Below, in pieces: positions 11,509 through 24,700 of a stretch of DNA of 64,000 nucleotides. The notes beneath the pieces are model-generated. The model made no database searches and was not told the DNA's origin. It was given only the letters and a program-made list of their open reading frames with translations. Position 1 is the first letter of the stretch. Each line of letters opens with the position of its first letter. Origin of the DNA: Centroberyx gerrardi (lineage: Eukaryota > Chordata > Actinopteri > Beryciformes > Berycidae). The translations under genes and the position numbers were made by a program. The stretch spans positions 22,342,760-22,406,759 of the forward strand of contig NC_136005.1 of assembly GCF_048128805.1 (NCBI RefSeq). The letters are read 5' to 3'.

Positions 11509-12900
11509 ATGTCTGGCAGAGTGCTGGAAATGGAAGAGACTGCAACCCACACAGGTGAGGAGGAGCAAACAAGGCCCATTCCACAGTGACTGAACATTTT
11601 TGCAGGCTGGTGGCCTTCGTCTGTGCTTGTGCCTTGTGTACTGGGTCTGGTCTATGTTTAAATGCACATCTCAGACACATTTTGGCTATCATTGACTTGC
11701 ACTTTCAATAGAGCTTGCATTACAAAATAACATTTAGTTTTTTTATGAGGACAAAAGCAGCATTTAGAGAACAATTAGCTCTAAAGAGATAAGAAGCAGA
11801 CCCAAGCAAAGCAGAGAGACGGATCTGTAGAGCTTTGGCAAGTTGACAGACGCTCTAATCTTCTTTCTCTACCAGCTCTTACACAACTGTGGTGCAATTA
11901 GTACACTTCTTTAAGGACTGAGATGGGGCTTTAATCCCCGAGGAAGGGAGAACACAAACTCCAAAGCTCATTCACAGCTACCCGTTTTATAACTGTCAAT
12001 CACAACAAGAACATTGTAGGGGTTTCGGTCATCTGCCTTCTGCCTTACAGCTCGACGGCCACTGCTACATTACAAGATTAAATGGTGTTTTCCTGGTCCA
12101 CAGGTCCAAAAGGAGTGATCAATGACTGGAGGCGGTTTAAGCTGGAAAGTATGGACCAGGAAAACTTGCCACCCGCTAAGAGGGAACTGCTGAGACAGAT
12201 GTCCTCCCCACACAAGCCCAAAGACGAGTGCAGAGCAGGCTTAAACCGCAAGGTACAACACAGTACCAATGGATCACAACACCACATCTATCTATCTATC
12301 TATCTATGAAAATTGTGTGTACTAAGTAAAACAGTCTCATAGGCAATAGGGATTGAAATTATTGCTCTTCTATCATTCTCCCAGATGAGTGTCCAGGAGT
12401 ATGAGCTGCTCAAGGAGGAGGATGATGTATGTATTAAGAAGTACCGAAAGCAGTGCATGCAGGAGATGCACGATAAGCTCAGCTTTGGGCCCAAGTTTGA
12501 AGGTGTGCACGACCTGGACAGCGGGGAGGCCTTCCTAGAGGTCATCGAGAAGGAGCACCACAGCACGGTGGTGATGGTCCACATCTACAAGGATGGAGTC
12601 AAAGGCTGCGAGGAGCTCAACAACTGCCTTGACTGCCTGGCCACCGAGTACACCACTGTCAAGTTCTGCAGGATTGATGCAGTAGCCTCAGGTGCCAGCG
12701 AGCGGTTCTCTGATGAAGTTTTGCCTACGTTGCTGGTGTACAAGGCGGGCGAGCTGCTCGGGAACTTCCTGGCCTGCACACAGCACCTAAACGAGGAGTT
12801 CTTCGCCACCGATGTGGAGGCTTTCCTCAATGGCTACGGCCTGCTGCCGGAGAAAGAGCTGCCCACGTTGGGTGATGAAGAGGAGAACGATGTAGAGTGA
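11509..12900 (+). CDS. pdc: phosducin, 3 coding exons, 236 aa
   Basis: Phosducin is a cytosolic photoreceptor and pineal phosphoprotein that binds transducin beta-gamma and damps phototransduction. Coding exons are 11509-11554, 12104-12252 and 12385-12900 (stop TGA), all with GT-AG junctions; lengths 46+149+516 stay in frame and give 236 aa, close to the mammalian size of about 246. Residues 13-31 read [12 protein letters not shown] followed by RRFKLES, the hallmark N-terminal Gbeta-gamma-binding segment. LRQMSSP (residues 45-51) and RKMS (64-67) match the known CaMKII and PKA phosphorylation regions. Exon 3 carries the thioredoxin-like domain, including [29 protein letters not shown] and [17 protein letters not shown], and ends in an acidic tail, EENDVE. 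The ATG sits five bases after an acceptor at 11503 and has A at -3. A later in-frame Met8 lies nearer the mammalian N-terminus. Whether this is teleost pdca or pdcb cannot be decided. Family identity is very secure. Confidence 0.96.
12284..12307. repeat. (ATCT)n in pdc intron
   Basis: Six or so ATCT units in the 132-base intron between pdc coding exons 2 and 3. Confidence 0.9.
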
Positions 12901-13426
12901 ACAAGAAAGATGGCTGGTGAGGAGGCAAGGGAGGTGTATTAGGGAGCAAGTTAGGGTTCGATGACAGACAAGTTATTATTTTGGGCTACAGTATATAGAC
13001 AATCCATAAAATCTCCACTAGTTCACTAGTGTTTGAGGATTCGTCCCTAAAGGAGAAATTGCTCTACATCCTTTTGGTCAAGGAACCTGAGCATCCCACA
13101 CATCTCACACATGTGTATGGGTTAAGGTTATGGGACAAGGTGTTTATTTATAAAGTATATCATACATCAAAAAAATAAGCATGCAACCTAATGTTTGTTT
13201 TCCATGATTCCATGTCAAAACCAGCTTATTCTAATTAAGAAGAAATACTTTAAACTTTTATTTTGTAATGTTAGAAAATATTACATGCATGTAAAAATCT
13301 GACTATTTATTTGTAGATTTTTTTTGACAGAATTTCATATTTAGGATGGATCTTGTACAGAATATATTTTTAGATCCAGGGTTGATACAATGTGAAATCC
13401 TTAATGTGATACAATATTTTGACACA

Positions 13427-13432
13427 AATAAA
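13427..13432 (+). terminator. pdc: pdc polyadenylation signal AATAAA
   Basis: Canonical AATAAA lies 527 bases after the pdc stop codon in an A/T-rich 3' UTR. It is the first strong hexamer on this strand after the gene and is followed by a T/G-rich stretch (TCTCTGTGTTTTAG). Confidence 0.75.
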
Positions 13433-13459
13433 CTTGAAATCTCTGTGTTTTAGTGCTAC

Positions 13460-16400
13460 ATTAAAAAACATACAATGTCTTCACCTAAATGGAACGTCAA
13501 CTGGAAGTTACGAGGTCAAAGCTGTCTGGATGGGGAAACATTCATGTATAAATACCTTCTGTTCAATCTGCTGAATCTACGCTGTCTTACCAAGCCAGTG
13601 CAGAGGGATGTGCATGCTGCATCTGGAAAAGGCTTTTACGAGCCTCTGACATGGTAATGTCATCAGAATGGAGTGAATCCATTTCCTGTATATATTATTG
13701 TGGAGGTGGCAGAAGGTCATGGAAATACCCAAATAGAGTTGTCTAGGAAACGTTGATACGCGTGCTGGTTTTCTTCCTGTCAAGTGTGCTATGGCTTTCA
13801 GCATAATGCTCAGTATTATCACCATATTTTAATTTCCTAAGGATTTGGTGACAATATTAAATTGTGTACTGGAATATGATGGAAAACATTAGATCTGTTG
13901 TTCAAAATAAACAAAAAAATAAAACAAGATAAAATAGTAACTCAAAGTTAAGTTTTGCTTTGATTTTCATAAAGACTGTAATTGCTTTCCTTTCTGTTTT
14001 AGTTACAATTTTACAAGTGTTTGAACAAAAACATAGATGGACATCATGTTTATTCAATGTTTTGTTTCCCATCAAAACTGAGGCAGCAAGGGAAGTAAAT
14101 AGCAAACTGCACACATGCAGCGATACGGGACGTTGCAGGAGAAGTCTCTCCCTGCACTCTCCTGCTACAACAGGCTGTCACATGTCAAATAACCTCAACC
14201 AATAACCTAATCACACACTTGACTCCCCTGTGACCCTAGTGAGGCTCAGGCTTACCAAAACCACAACATAAAAGCCTGTTTAGTTATTTAAGTGTTTACC
14301 CACAATTTGATATGTCATGAATTAAATTTAGCCGCCTCATATTTGTCGAAACTGACTAACACGTTACCATGCATGCACATTAACTGCTGGAAGCTTTTCT
14401 AACTAACGCTAACTGTGGCTGAATCGTACGTTCGTCAACAGAAGTTGGTGACAAAGACTGTTGGCTCTTATCGACTCCTATAGAGGGTCTGTATATGATT
14501 TTATATTGTCATTATATTATGGAGCCAGCTCAAGATTGTATTATACAGATAAGCCGTCTTTGATGATCAACCAGGCAATTCAGATGTTAGCTGTCAAAGG
14601 ACTGATCTTCTGCCCCCTCTTCTGTTCAAGGAATACAGTAAAGTACCAGTAACTGTAGAATATGTAATACCATGCATATAGCAGCCTCGCCTTTGCCATT
14701 CTGAAGTAAACAGAGTCACAGTGTCAGACAACATCCGTATCATTTAATTCTTCATCAGAGTGTCATTCAGTGATGAACAGTCCTTGTGATCGCAGAGATC
14801 TAGACTGAGCTAATCAGGCCAATCCTCTTACAGGATTAAAGCGGTAGCTTTGGTGGCTGACTGTATGCTTTTATACCTGTTTAGGCCCAAGGACAATGAC
14901 AAAAAATATTTATGGTCATCTCAATTCCACCATTAAATGGAATAAAATGGAACCGTACAGTATATGTAAGTTAAAGCTAAATTAAAATGCTTGCTATCCC
15001 TTGGTGAAAATTCACAAGGCAAATACATTAACATTTGGTCCTTGCAACAAAAGCCTTTTCTTACTATTGGCAAAATACCTTTGAAAATGCACCTCCAAAC
15101 ACATCCCAAGATGTCTACTTTTATGTGGTTTCTTGTGAGTAAATTCCTATAATTTCTGACATCTTGTCTGCAAAAAGGTCCTTGATTCCTAATTACTCAA
15201 AAGCCAAATGTGAACTGTGACACGCTAACACATATTTCTCCGAGGATATATTTGTGTTTTCACGGTGCCGCATCTGGCATGGCCTGCATAGCCTCTAGCT
15301 GGTAACACCTCGCTTTGCACACAGTAGCGTGTCTAAAATTTATCATAACTTTTTTCTGATACCTCCCACAAGAGCCTTCCGTGCAGTGAGGTTTTCCCGA
15401 GGTGCCCAAACGTGTCATGACAGTCTACTCTGGATTGGCTGTGCACCCGGACTAGCAGTGCATGCATGAGTGGCAGCCAAGTAGCCAAAACATCCCATCT
15501 TGACTCTCGAGACAGCACATGTCACCACTGGCCCATACACTTCACACCAACTAAAGGTGTTTCTACCTGGGGATGTGCCGCTGAGCTTTAGGTACATATC
15601 ACAGCCATGTACAGTATGTGCTGCATATCTGGAGTTCTTCTAATAAGGGTTGGAGTTCAATGAGTGCAGAGGAAGCCCCTGGCTGAAGACAACGTGCCAA
15701 AGTTGAGAAAAAATCAGCTCAAAACAAGATGACTCATCTCTGAGCCAAAAATGAACAACAACCAATAGCTGTAAAGCATATACATAACTAAACCCTGTGA
15801 GCAGTGATTGACTCATCAACCCATAGCTTCCCTCTAACAAATATTTACCTCAATGCACTGACCTCCTGATCCCTCACCCATTTACAGCATTTTGATTTCC
15901 CCTCGGTTTATATTGCTTCACTAATTGGAGAACTTTTGTGTTTGCTTGGACTCGTGGACGGCCCAGCTGCAACGCTCTAGTTCACCCACATAAAAACCTG
16001 TTTCACTGAGGTGACGTCATGACACAGCAATAGAGACCCTATCTGAGGCGCCCTCTTCCCGTTACCAAAAATGGACAGCGGGAAAAAAAGCAGGGGCAAA
16101 TGACATAACTAAGAAATGTGATCTCTGGCTCTGATCATAAATAAAAAACAAGCCTGTTTTAAGGCACTTTGTTTGGATAGCAAGTGCAGCAAGTGACACA
16201 CTAGTTTTCACGTGTATAAAAATACTTCTCAAGGATCTAAATGTTATTGCTTGACTTCTTTTACGCACGAAAAGCCTAAACTTTCCTGTGTGTCATTTTC
16301 GCAAAAAAGGAAAAACAACAATCAAATACCATTCCTCTTCATACGAGCAGAATGACTAGATACGATGCAACCAGAGCATTAACACAGGCTTCCACAATGC

Positions 16401-18179
16401 TATTACTAAAACAGGGGGTGAGTGAGTAATCTGGTAAAGGTTAACAGGAGGAGGGAGGGAAGAAGGGATAAGGATAGGGGGAGCAGGAGGAGAGCGAGGT
16501 ACGGAGCTGTAATTGCTGCAGAAAACAAATTATAGTCCTGCTGCCACCCCCACAGTGCAGTCCTGCTTTGGGCTGGTCTCATCGGAGTTTCTCACGCTAG
16601 GCTCAAGAGGAGGTGATACTGCACTTTCTTTTTGAGCTTTACCTATGGGATAGATTATTTATGTATTTATTCAGTTGTTTATTTGATAGGGACAGTGGAG
16701 TTAACATAATTACACTTCACAAATTGAAATATAAAAGACGTGTGGCTACTGCTTCCAACCCTGGATGGAAGGATGGATGAATGCTATATCATTACATATT
16801 CATAGTCCCTTTCCATTTCTAATATATCTAGTACACTGAGAGCCAGGTGCCGTCAAGTCTTGTATCACCAAGACCAACCAACCAAAACCAGATTCAGGTG
16901 AAGTCTCATCGCTTCAACGATTCAATGATTCAATAATTAAAATGGGCAAATGCTTGGCTAGTGAATCATACCACGCCTTCCTCAAACACCATAGAGTGCA
17001 GTCTATGTGGCAATGCTTGAATATAAGTGTGACCTCTGAGTTTCACTCTTCCAAACAAGTGTTGGCAACATCCAAGATGGCTGACTCAGATTAAGAGGTT
17101 TGCACAGCAAATATTACTGTACATCTCAGTATCCAGGCGTGACAGCCAACCGGAACAAAATATTTCTGCTGCCTGGAGCAAACCTTTGACTTAACAGGTT
17201 CCTTGTTCTTGCCGTCTGTCTTTTGTCTCACAGAAGAACCACCTTGGTTATTTAACCAAGGCAAACCACTCTGGTATTTGTTAAAACTGGTCCAGACTAG
17301 GTCTAAATACCTACCACACACGTGTCACTAGGGACACAGATAATAAATAAGTGAAACAGAAACTGTGGAGGCATTTAACCCTAACACACATACGGAATAA
17401 GAAGTGATATACTCGCATAACTTTAACTCAATAAAATGTAAAGATCCTGTATACTTTTGAATAGAAAATACGTTGCTAGATGAATTTTGAACATTCTTTT
17501 AGATTAAGAAGGACTTTTTTATTTTCAAGAACATCATCTAATAGAAAATGATTAAATGGTCTGCCATTAATAGCCCTGAAATGTGAACTAAAAATACTGA
17601 TACTTCTATAATGGGAGAATGTATTATGATATTTATATGAACATGTGACAGATATCAAGTAAGTCTTCTTCTGGTGTAAATCATTTCAAGACTGTGATGC
17701 CATTCAATAGAAAAAATAGCATTACTGTTGTCCGAATATATCAAATAGTTTATCTAATATTATGTATATAATATTGGCAGGATATTATTTGTACCTAAGG
17801 CTTTGTGCTTGGCTAACAGGGTAGGAAGAGAGACCCAGGGCTTATCTCGTAATAGTCTATTCACATTGACAATACTGAGCATCATGGCCATTTAAACCTC
17901 TTGAAAATGCAGCTTGAACCTGATGTCTTTTACAGTTATTTGGCTTATGATATACACTCTTTAAGGTTTCAACCCTAATTGCCTCATGAGAATGGACTGT
18001 ATCATCGTGTTTTGTGCTGTACTGCATTGTTCTGTACTCTACTGCACTGTGCTGTATTGTATTGTATTGTACCTTGATATAACTGGACCCTGACCTAGCT
18101 TGGTCTGCTTGGTCATCCTGGACTTTCCAGGAATGCAGAACCTTGGTCTCTCCAGCATTCAGTACTACCCAACAACACA

Positions 18180-18180
<1 letters not shown>
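13460..18180. other. intergenic between pdc and tpr, no gene seen
   Basis: About 4.7 kb without a supported exon on either strand. In human, as I recall, ODR4 sits between PDC and TPR and diverges from TPR; nothing resembling it is visible here. A TGTAT/TGTACT-rich run lies near 18008-18073. Confidence 0.55.
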
Positions 18181-18316
<136 letters not shown>

Positions 18317-18703
18317 CTGTAGAATAATGCATTAGCGCCATCTTCTGACATTAAAATTGCCCATTCCCTTCCCCGTTGACTGAAGCAGCCAGCAGGAATG
18401 GGAAGGGATTAATATTTATTCCCTCTTTAGTCAACCTTGAATGCACATAGGCCTAACGTGAATAAATACATCTCGTGTAATTTTCTGACATTCTTTTTCC
18501 TGTGTCAATTCTGTCTTACCTGAGGCCTTCGAAGAAATTGTTCGACCCACACTGCACATAACTTGGGGATATGTTTGGAGATGTGATTCACACAAAAGGC
18601 CTATACAAAAAATCTGCCCAAAATATTTGTACATATAGATGGCATTTATTCGAAATATATTTTGAACACTGTACTGTTGACACGAGTAGCCTAACGTTAA
18701 ACC

Positions 18704-18722
18704 ACTACATTTCCCACAATGC
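18704..18722 (+). promoter_or_regulatory. tpr: ZNF143/THAP11-type promoter motif of tpr
   Basis: ACTACATTTCCCACAATGC matches the well-known vertebrate promoter motif ACTACAnnTCCCAnnATGC, recognised by ZNF143 and THAP11/HCF1. It lies 65 bases upstream of the tpr ATG, where the core promoter or 5' UTR is expected. No TATA box is evident, as usual for a housekeeping gene. Confidence 0.7.
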
Positions 18723-18786
18723 TCCAAGGAAACTGACAAACTCGAATCGCAAACTGCGCCTGCTCGGACAGCTGCCGTCGGAAAAA

Positions 18787-21700
18787 ATGGCGGCAGTACT
18801 ACTGCAAATGCTGGAGCGATCCGAGATATCTAAACTACCGAAAGCAGTACAAAATAAACTCGAGAAGTTTCTTTCGGATCAGCAATATGAAATTGATTCT
18901 TTGAAAGCACAACAGGAGCAATTTAGAGTTGACAGCGGTAAGATATTGCTTGCTATTGAGCCAGTAAGCGAACGTGCGTTAGCTAGCTAGCTAACGTAGC
19001 CCTGAACAGACTACTGTGTTTTGCTATGCTCACCACGCACGCATGTTGGTGAACTGTAACGTTAATGACTTTGCTTTGAACGTTATTACCATACCAACCT
19101 CCCAAGATGAACTATTTAATCTGTCAGTCAACGGCTGTGGTAATTTGGTCAAGCTAAGATAACAGGCTAACGTAAACAAGTGTCAGACGAGTACTATCTA
19201 AATTAGCTAATGTTAGCTAACTTAAACCAGTATCAGACAATGTACTTCTAATAAGTTAGCTAACTTATTCATTTATTTATTTGTGTTTATTTTATTATTT
19301 CCCCCCACAGAACAACAGTTCTTCGAGAAAGTGAAACGACTTGAACAATGCCAGGAAGAATTTGTGTCCCAGACTCAGGAACACCATAAACTGAAGGAGC
19401 AGTTCTCCAAGCTTGGTGAGACAGGATTTTTTTCTGTTCTGTCATTATACCTCATCTTAGCCTGACCCAGCTGGCCAGCACCTCCTTGCTGTATTACTTA
19501 AGGATTTGTTCTTTCTTGAAATCTCCCCATTAGACGAGGATCTAAAAGGTGTGCGTGAGAAGAACAAGGAATATGAAACTTCCCAAGGGAGATTGTCATC
19601 AGAACAGGTAAGGCAAATAAGAAGGCTCACGCATTAATCAATTGCTTTGTTTTTAGCTATATTTCTGTTCAGTTCTATTCTGTTTTCATATGTACTACTA
19701 CCTATTATAGTACCTACACTGTCAAAAGAAAGCATATATCTTTGTCCTGTTGACAAAAATAGAAACACTGACATGGTGACATGTCAGTGTTTTGCAAGAA
19801 ACACTTTTTGTTTGCATTTGTTTACTCAGAATTTCTTATTGGGATACTTTCAGACAGGAATGTCCTGGGAAATATAAGATAACTCTGATAACATTTATAG
19901 TCGACCAGGAAACAACTCTTAAAGAGTAGTTTGTCAAGCTGACTGGGGGAATGTGGATGTCTGCCCCAACTGCAGATATAGCCAATACAATAAACTTTAC
20001 TTTTGCAAGCTTTGCAACATTTTACCTACAACTGTTATGATTAAGCTAACACATACTATGTTTTAGACTGTGCTGTCAAAAGCCAAAGAAGAACTGGAGG
20101 CAGAAAAGCGAGAGCTGGTTCGAACATTGGAGAGGAGATCCTTGGAAGTGGAGCATTTAAATGGTATGGACAAATTAATTCATATGAAGGAGGCATCTAT
20201 TAAAACTTGGCTATATACACAGGTTCATTTATAAACAGTTAAACATACTAACAATTCCTTGGACTTAGCACTTGTCCTGTTTTCTTTCCCCCACCAGATG
20301 ACGTAAGGCAAATCAATGACAAATTGGTGGATGTGAGCGCCTCCAAGATGGGGCTGCAAATGAAACTAGACGAGCTTGAAGCAGCAGAGGTCAACATAAA
20401 GGTCAGCCATACTGAATCATCTGAAAGAACAAATCAGATGTCAGCAGATGAATGTGATTCCCATGTTTAGTTATTGTGGCTGAACTGTGTTGCTTATTAT
20501 TTTAATTTGATAAAATAGATTTAATGCCTTGCTTTGTAAACATAAATCTTGTGAGACAACAGGATTTGAAATTAATTGCATTGCACTGAACTATGCTGCG
20601 GTGGATTGCCCATCCAGTACAGGGAGAAGCGTATGGAACAGGAGAAGGAGCTGTTGAATGGCCAGACGACTTGGCTGAATGAGGAGCTGAAGGCCAAGAG
20701 TGAGGAACTGCTGTCTCTGTCCCGTCAGAAGGGTAACGACATCCTGGAGCTCAAGTGCAGCCTGGAGAACAAGGAAGATGAGGCATGTTTCTTCAGTTTA
20801 TTTATTTACATATTCATGTACTAGGTAAACTGATCAAGAACTAATTGTGTTAACAACCTGGTAAGGAGTTGGGACTTTTAAAGATGAATATATGCTTTCA
20901 TTCAAACCCTCGTCAAAACTACTACTACACAATGTAACCACTTTCTTCAGTGGTGGATGATTGCCGCCATATGCCATGTTAATCTCACAATAGAGTTTTT
21001 TTTTGTGTGTTTGTAATTTCCAGTTGAACAGACTCCAAGACCAAGTAGCCAGTTTGAAGACTTCAAATGTCCATCTTCAGAAGCAGGCTGAAGACACAAT
21101 CAGCAAACTGAAAGAAGTATGTGTGTGGTGTTTCTTATAGCTTCCCTGAAGTTGCCATTTTGTCTTTGTTTGCACAGGGACAGCTAATCAAATTTTTGGT
21201 ATGTTTATTCTACAATAAAAAGATCAGGGTAGGGCTGGACGATAATTCAATATTATCATTTATCGTCTTTCAGTGGGATTATATTGTGAATATATGGTGA
21301 TTTTGGGATATCGAGACGCACAATTCTGCTGTCTGAACTGATGAGAACAAGCTAATTTTATTTAGAAACTCAGACAAAATGAAGTATGGTAGGAATATTA
21401 TGTGAAAATTTCAGTTTAGTTTGACATCACACCAAACATTACCATTCGGTTCAATATGATGAGCATTAATTTGATTATTTAACTTGATTTTGCTTATGTG
21501 AGCCATATCGTCATATATATCGATATTGAAAAAAACCCTTATGATTATCGTGATATTGATTTCAACCATATCGTCCAGCCCTAGATCAGGGTCACATAGG
21601 AGTCAAAATCAACTTTTTATTGTCCCTGTGTAAGTTTAATTATTGAAGTACGGGGAGATCTATGATGTGACTGGATGTTTCCCCATTCCAGGCCAAGGAG

Positions 21701-24700
21701 CAACAGGCCACCATGGAGGAAAAGTTCAGAAACGAGCTGAATGCCAACATTAAGCTGTCCAATTTATACAAGGTTTGTACTTTAAGAAGAATTTTGATCA
21801 AGACATGTCACAGTGAAACGGCACTGGCGTACATTTCTCCTTATCCGGAGTGCTGTGGTGATGTAATGGGTGCAAGATCTTTCTTTGTTCTGTGGTTTTA
21901 TTGTCAAGCTTCAAATTCACCATATGAGCAAAACGCTGTGTTATGCACATCATCACTTATTTCCTTTGCCAGTAGTTTGCCAACACTAACCCTGATCTTG
22001 TGGTTGCAGGGAGCAGCAGCAGACTCTGAGGCGAAGAGTGAAGAGCTGAATCAGGCGGTGGAGGAGCTGCATAAGCTGCTGAAGGATGCTGGAGAAGGTG
22101 TGTGGCAACCACAGAACTACCCTTCCCCTTATTAAACAGTTGTCCTTTATTCAGAAAGAGAGAGAAGGCGTGTTCTTTCCTAGAATCAGTCTTGGACACA
22201 CAACTCCCCATTCATTTCCAACAGATATTCCTGTTTTCCTGCTTTTTTTGGTGTTGTCCTGGTCACATCTGGTTCAAGATCTTCCCAGTGTAACTCATGC
22301 TAAATTTGTGGAGACCACACTACATTGCATTTTGGACCCCTCTTTTCAGTCCCACTTCTCTGTAGCATAGTTACAAATATTTGGTAAAGTGGATGTGCAG
22401 TTTCTTTCTGACCTGTCCTATATGCCCCATAGCTGGTCTGACTTTGTTGAATTATGTTTGTTTATCTTTGTGCTTTTTCTGATGAGTCTACAATTGTTGG
22501 CATCACTTAATGACTAATACAACTCTATTTCCTCTCTCCGCCGCAGCAAACAAGGCCCTCGAGGAGAAGCTGCAGGAGATGAATGGTGCCAAAGAAAAGA
22601 CTGCTGCTGAGCTGAGGGAGAGGATCCAGAGCCTTGAGAAAGAGCTGGACAACGCCAATGAACTGCTGTCAGACTCTAAACATAGAGGTCAGTCCAATGT
22701 GGGTTTCAGTGTGGAGACATATTCTATTGAGGTTGCTTCTTTTCCTTGGGTGTTTATTCAGTTGTCCTGATGGCATCACTAAGGACTGGTCTTCATTTGT
22801 GGACATTTGCATTTGAAAAGAAATCCACATCCTGATTTAGCGGACACCAAGCCTTGTACAGAAGAGTTTTAAATGCGTAGAGGATAACCCTTTGATTTGT
22901 GCCCTAATTGTTGTATTTCCAGGGCCTGCCGGTGCGAGCTTGCTGTCAGAGGAGCAAATGACAACCATGTCCCCAACAGCAGCCGCTGTAGCCAAGATAA
23001 AACCTGGCATGAAGCTGACTGAGGTATCTACTGCTGAATTTGAATGTCCAAACTGCAGGCTTTCCTCTTACAATCCTTAGAACTTAGAAATGGGTCTGAG
23101 GCAGTGGCTTGTTAGAATAATGAGTTTGCTATTGATGGGATGCAGTGGACCACCACAGATGGATTTCCAATTTCACTTGATGTCCAGAAGCATTGAGTTT
23201 GTAGTCCAAATTGGGGTTTAGCCTGTGCTTGGTCTTAATTTGGAAACGCCTCACAGTGTAGGAAAAACACCTATAATATGTAAATGTTTGCTGTGTGTGC
23301 CCAAACAAACGGTAGATTCCAAAACACTCCAAAAAGGAAGCGCACAGAGAAATGAGGTGTCAGTGGTCAGGAACAGTCCATGTTTATTTGAAGAACAACA
23401 GCTACAGCACTTTTAAGGAGCTGCTGGTTCTTTAATAAACATTGGAGAACTGTTGGTGAGCATTATTACCTCCTCTCTGCTTATGATGCCCCTTTGGAGT
23501 ATCCTACTGTGACCTGAATTGTTCCTTCTAATGTTTTTTTGGCCAGCTGTATACAGCGTATGTGGAGAGCCAGGAGCAGCTGCAGTTGGAGCGCTTGGAG
23601 AACAAGCGGGTCAACAAGTACCTGGATGACATAGTGCAGGAAGTGGAAGCCAAGGCCCCCATCCTCAAACGCCAAAGGGACGAGCACGAGCGCATGCAGA
23701 AGTCAGTGGCCAGTCTGTCCACCAAGCTGGAGCAGGCTGTCAAGGTGCGTAATGCAGACAAGCAGTGTGTATGTGTGCAGGGATGGGATTATTCAGTCGT
23801 CATCACGACTTCAGTTGTTTTATGTATGAGTTTCATGTTTTTCTGTTTTTCCTCCATTATTTCCTTGTTTGTTTGTGCTGTCTTGATCATAAAATGTGTG
23901 TGTGTTATTACATTTTTATGGCACATACAGAATCTTGCAATGTGGTCTTCTTAGTGAAAAAAACAGGTAAAACAATACTGATCAGACAGAACAGCATGTT
24001 TGCTTGCTGTAAAGCTTGTCTTAAATAATGTATATATGCATTTAAAAGTACTGAGTAATTTTTATATGCGTCTGTCTGTGTGTTCGTTCCAGGAGGTGCA
24101 CCGCCTGCAGAAGGAGGCTGATGAGTCTAACAAGCGCTCCTCTGTCCTGGAGAGAGACAACCAGAGGTCTGAATTGCAGTTGGCAGACATGGCCCAACAG
24201 GTGGGTTAGCCCTTAACATGCAGTTATCAGGGGTGGTTTTTGGTAACAGATCATGACATGAAAGCAAATTTAAGTGAGTGTTAAATGTTTTTAAGAAGAC
24301 AATACTGATTTAGCCAGCTTAAGCTCCTCGGGTCAGGAAGACATCAAGGTATAATTAATCGGCTTCCTCCTGATTCTTATTTTATGAGCCATCCTTCCTG
24401 CCAGGTGCGCGTACTGCTTATCGAGCTGGAGGAGGCTCGTGGAAACCATGTGGTTCAGGAGGAGGAGGTGAGCTCGGCCGACATCAGCAGCACGTCAGAG
24501 GTGATCAGCCAGCACTTGGTGACCTTCCGCAGCGTGGAGGAGCTGCAGAAGCAGAACCAGCGCCTTCTGGTGGCCCTCAGGGAGCTCGGTGACACCCAAG
24601 AGCAGGAGGAATTTGAGGCGGTTGGCACAAAGTGAGTTAGGATGTGTGCTGATTTTCTTTTTTTTTTTAAGCTGCAACCAGCAACTAGTCTAAATGGGTC

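Noticed and set aside
18571-18786. Upstream in-frame ATG extending the TPR N-terminus
   Set aside because: The conserved TPR start MAAVL is at 18787 with a strong Kozak context, and the ZNF143-type promoter motif lies inside the would-be extension.
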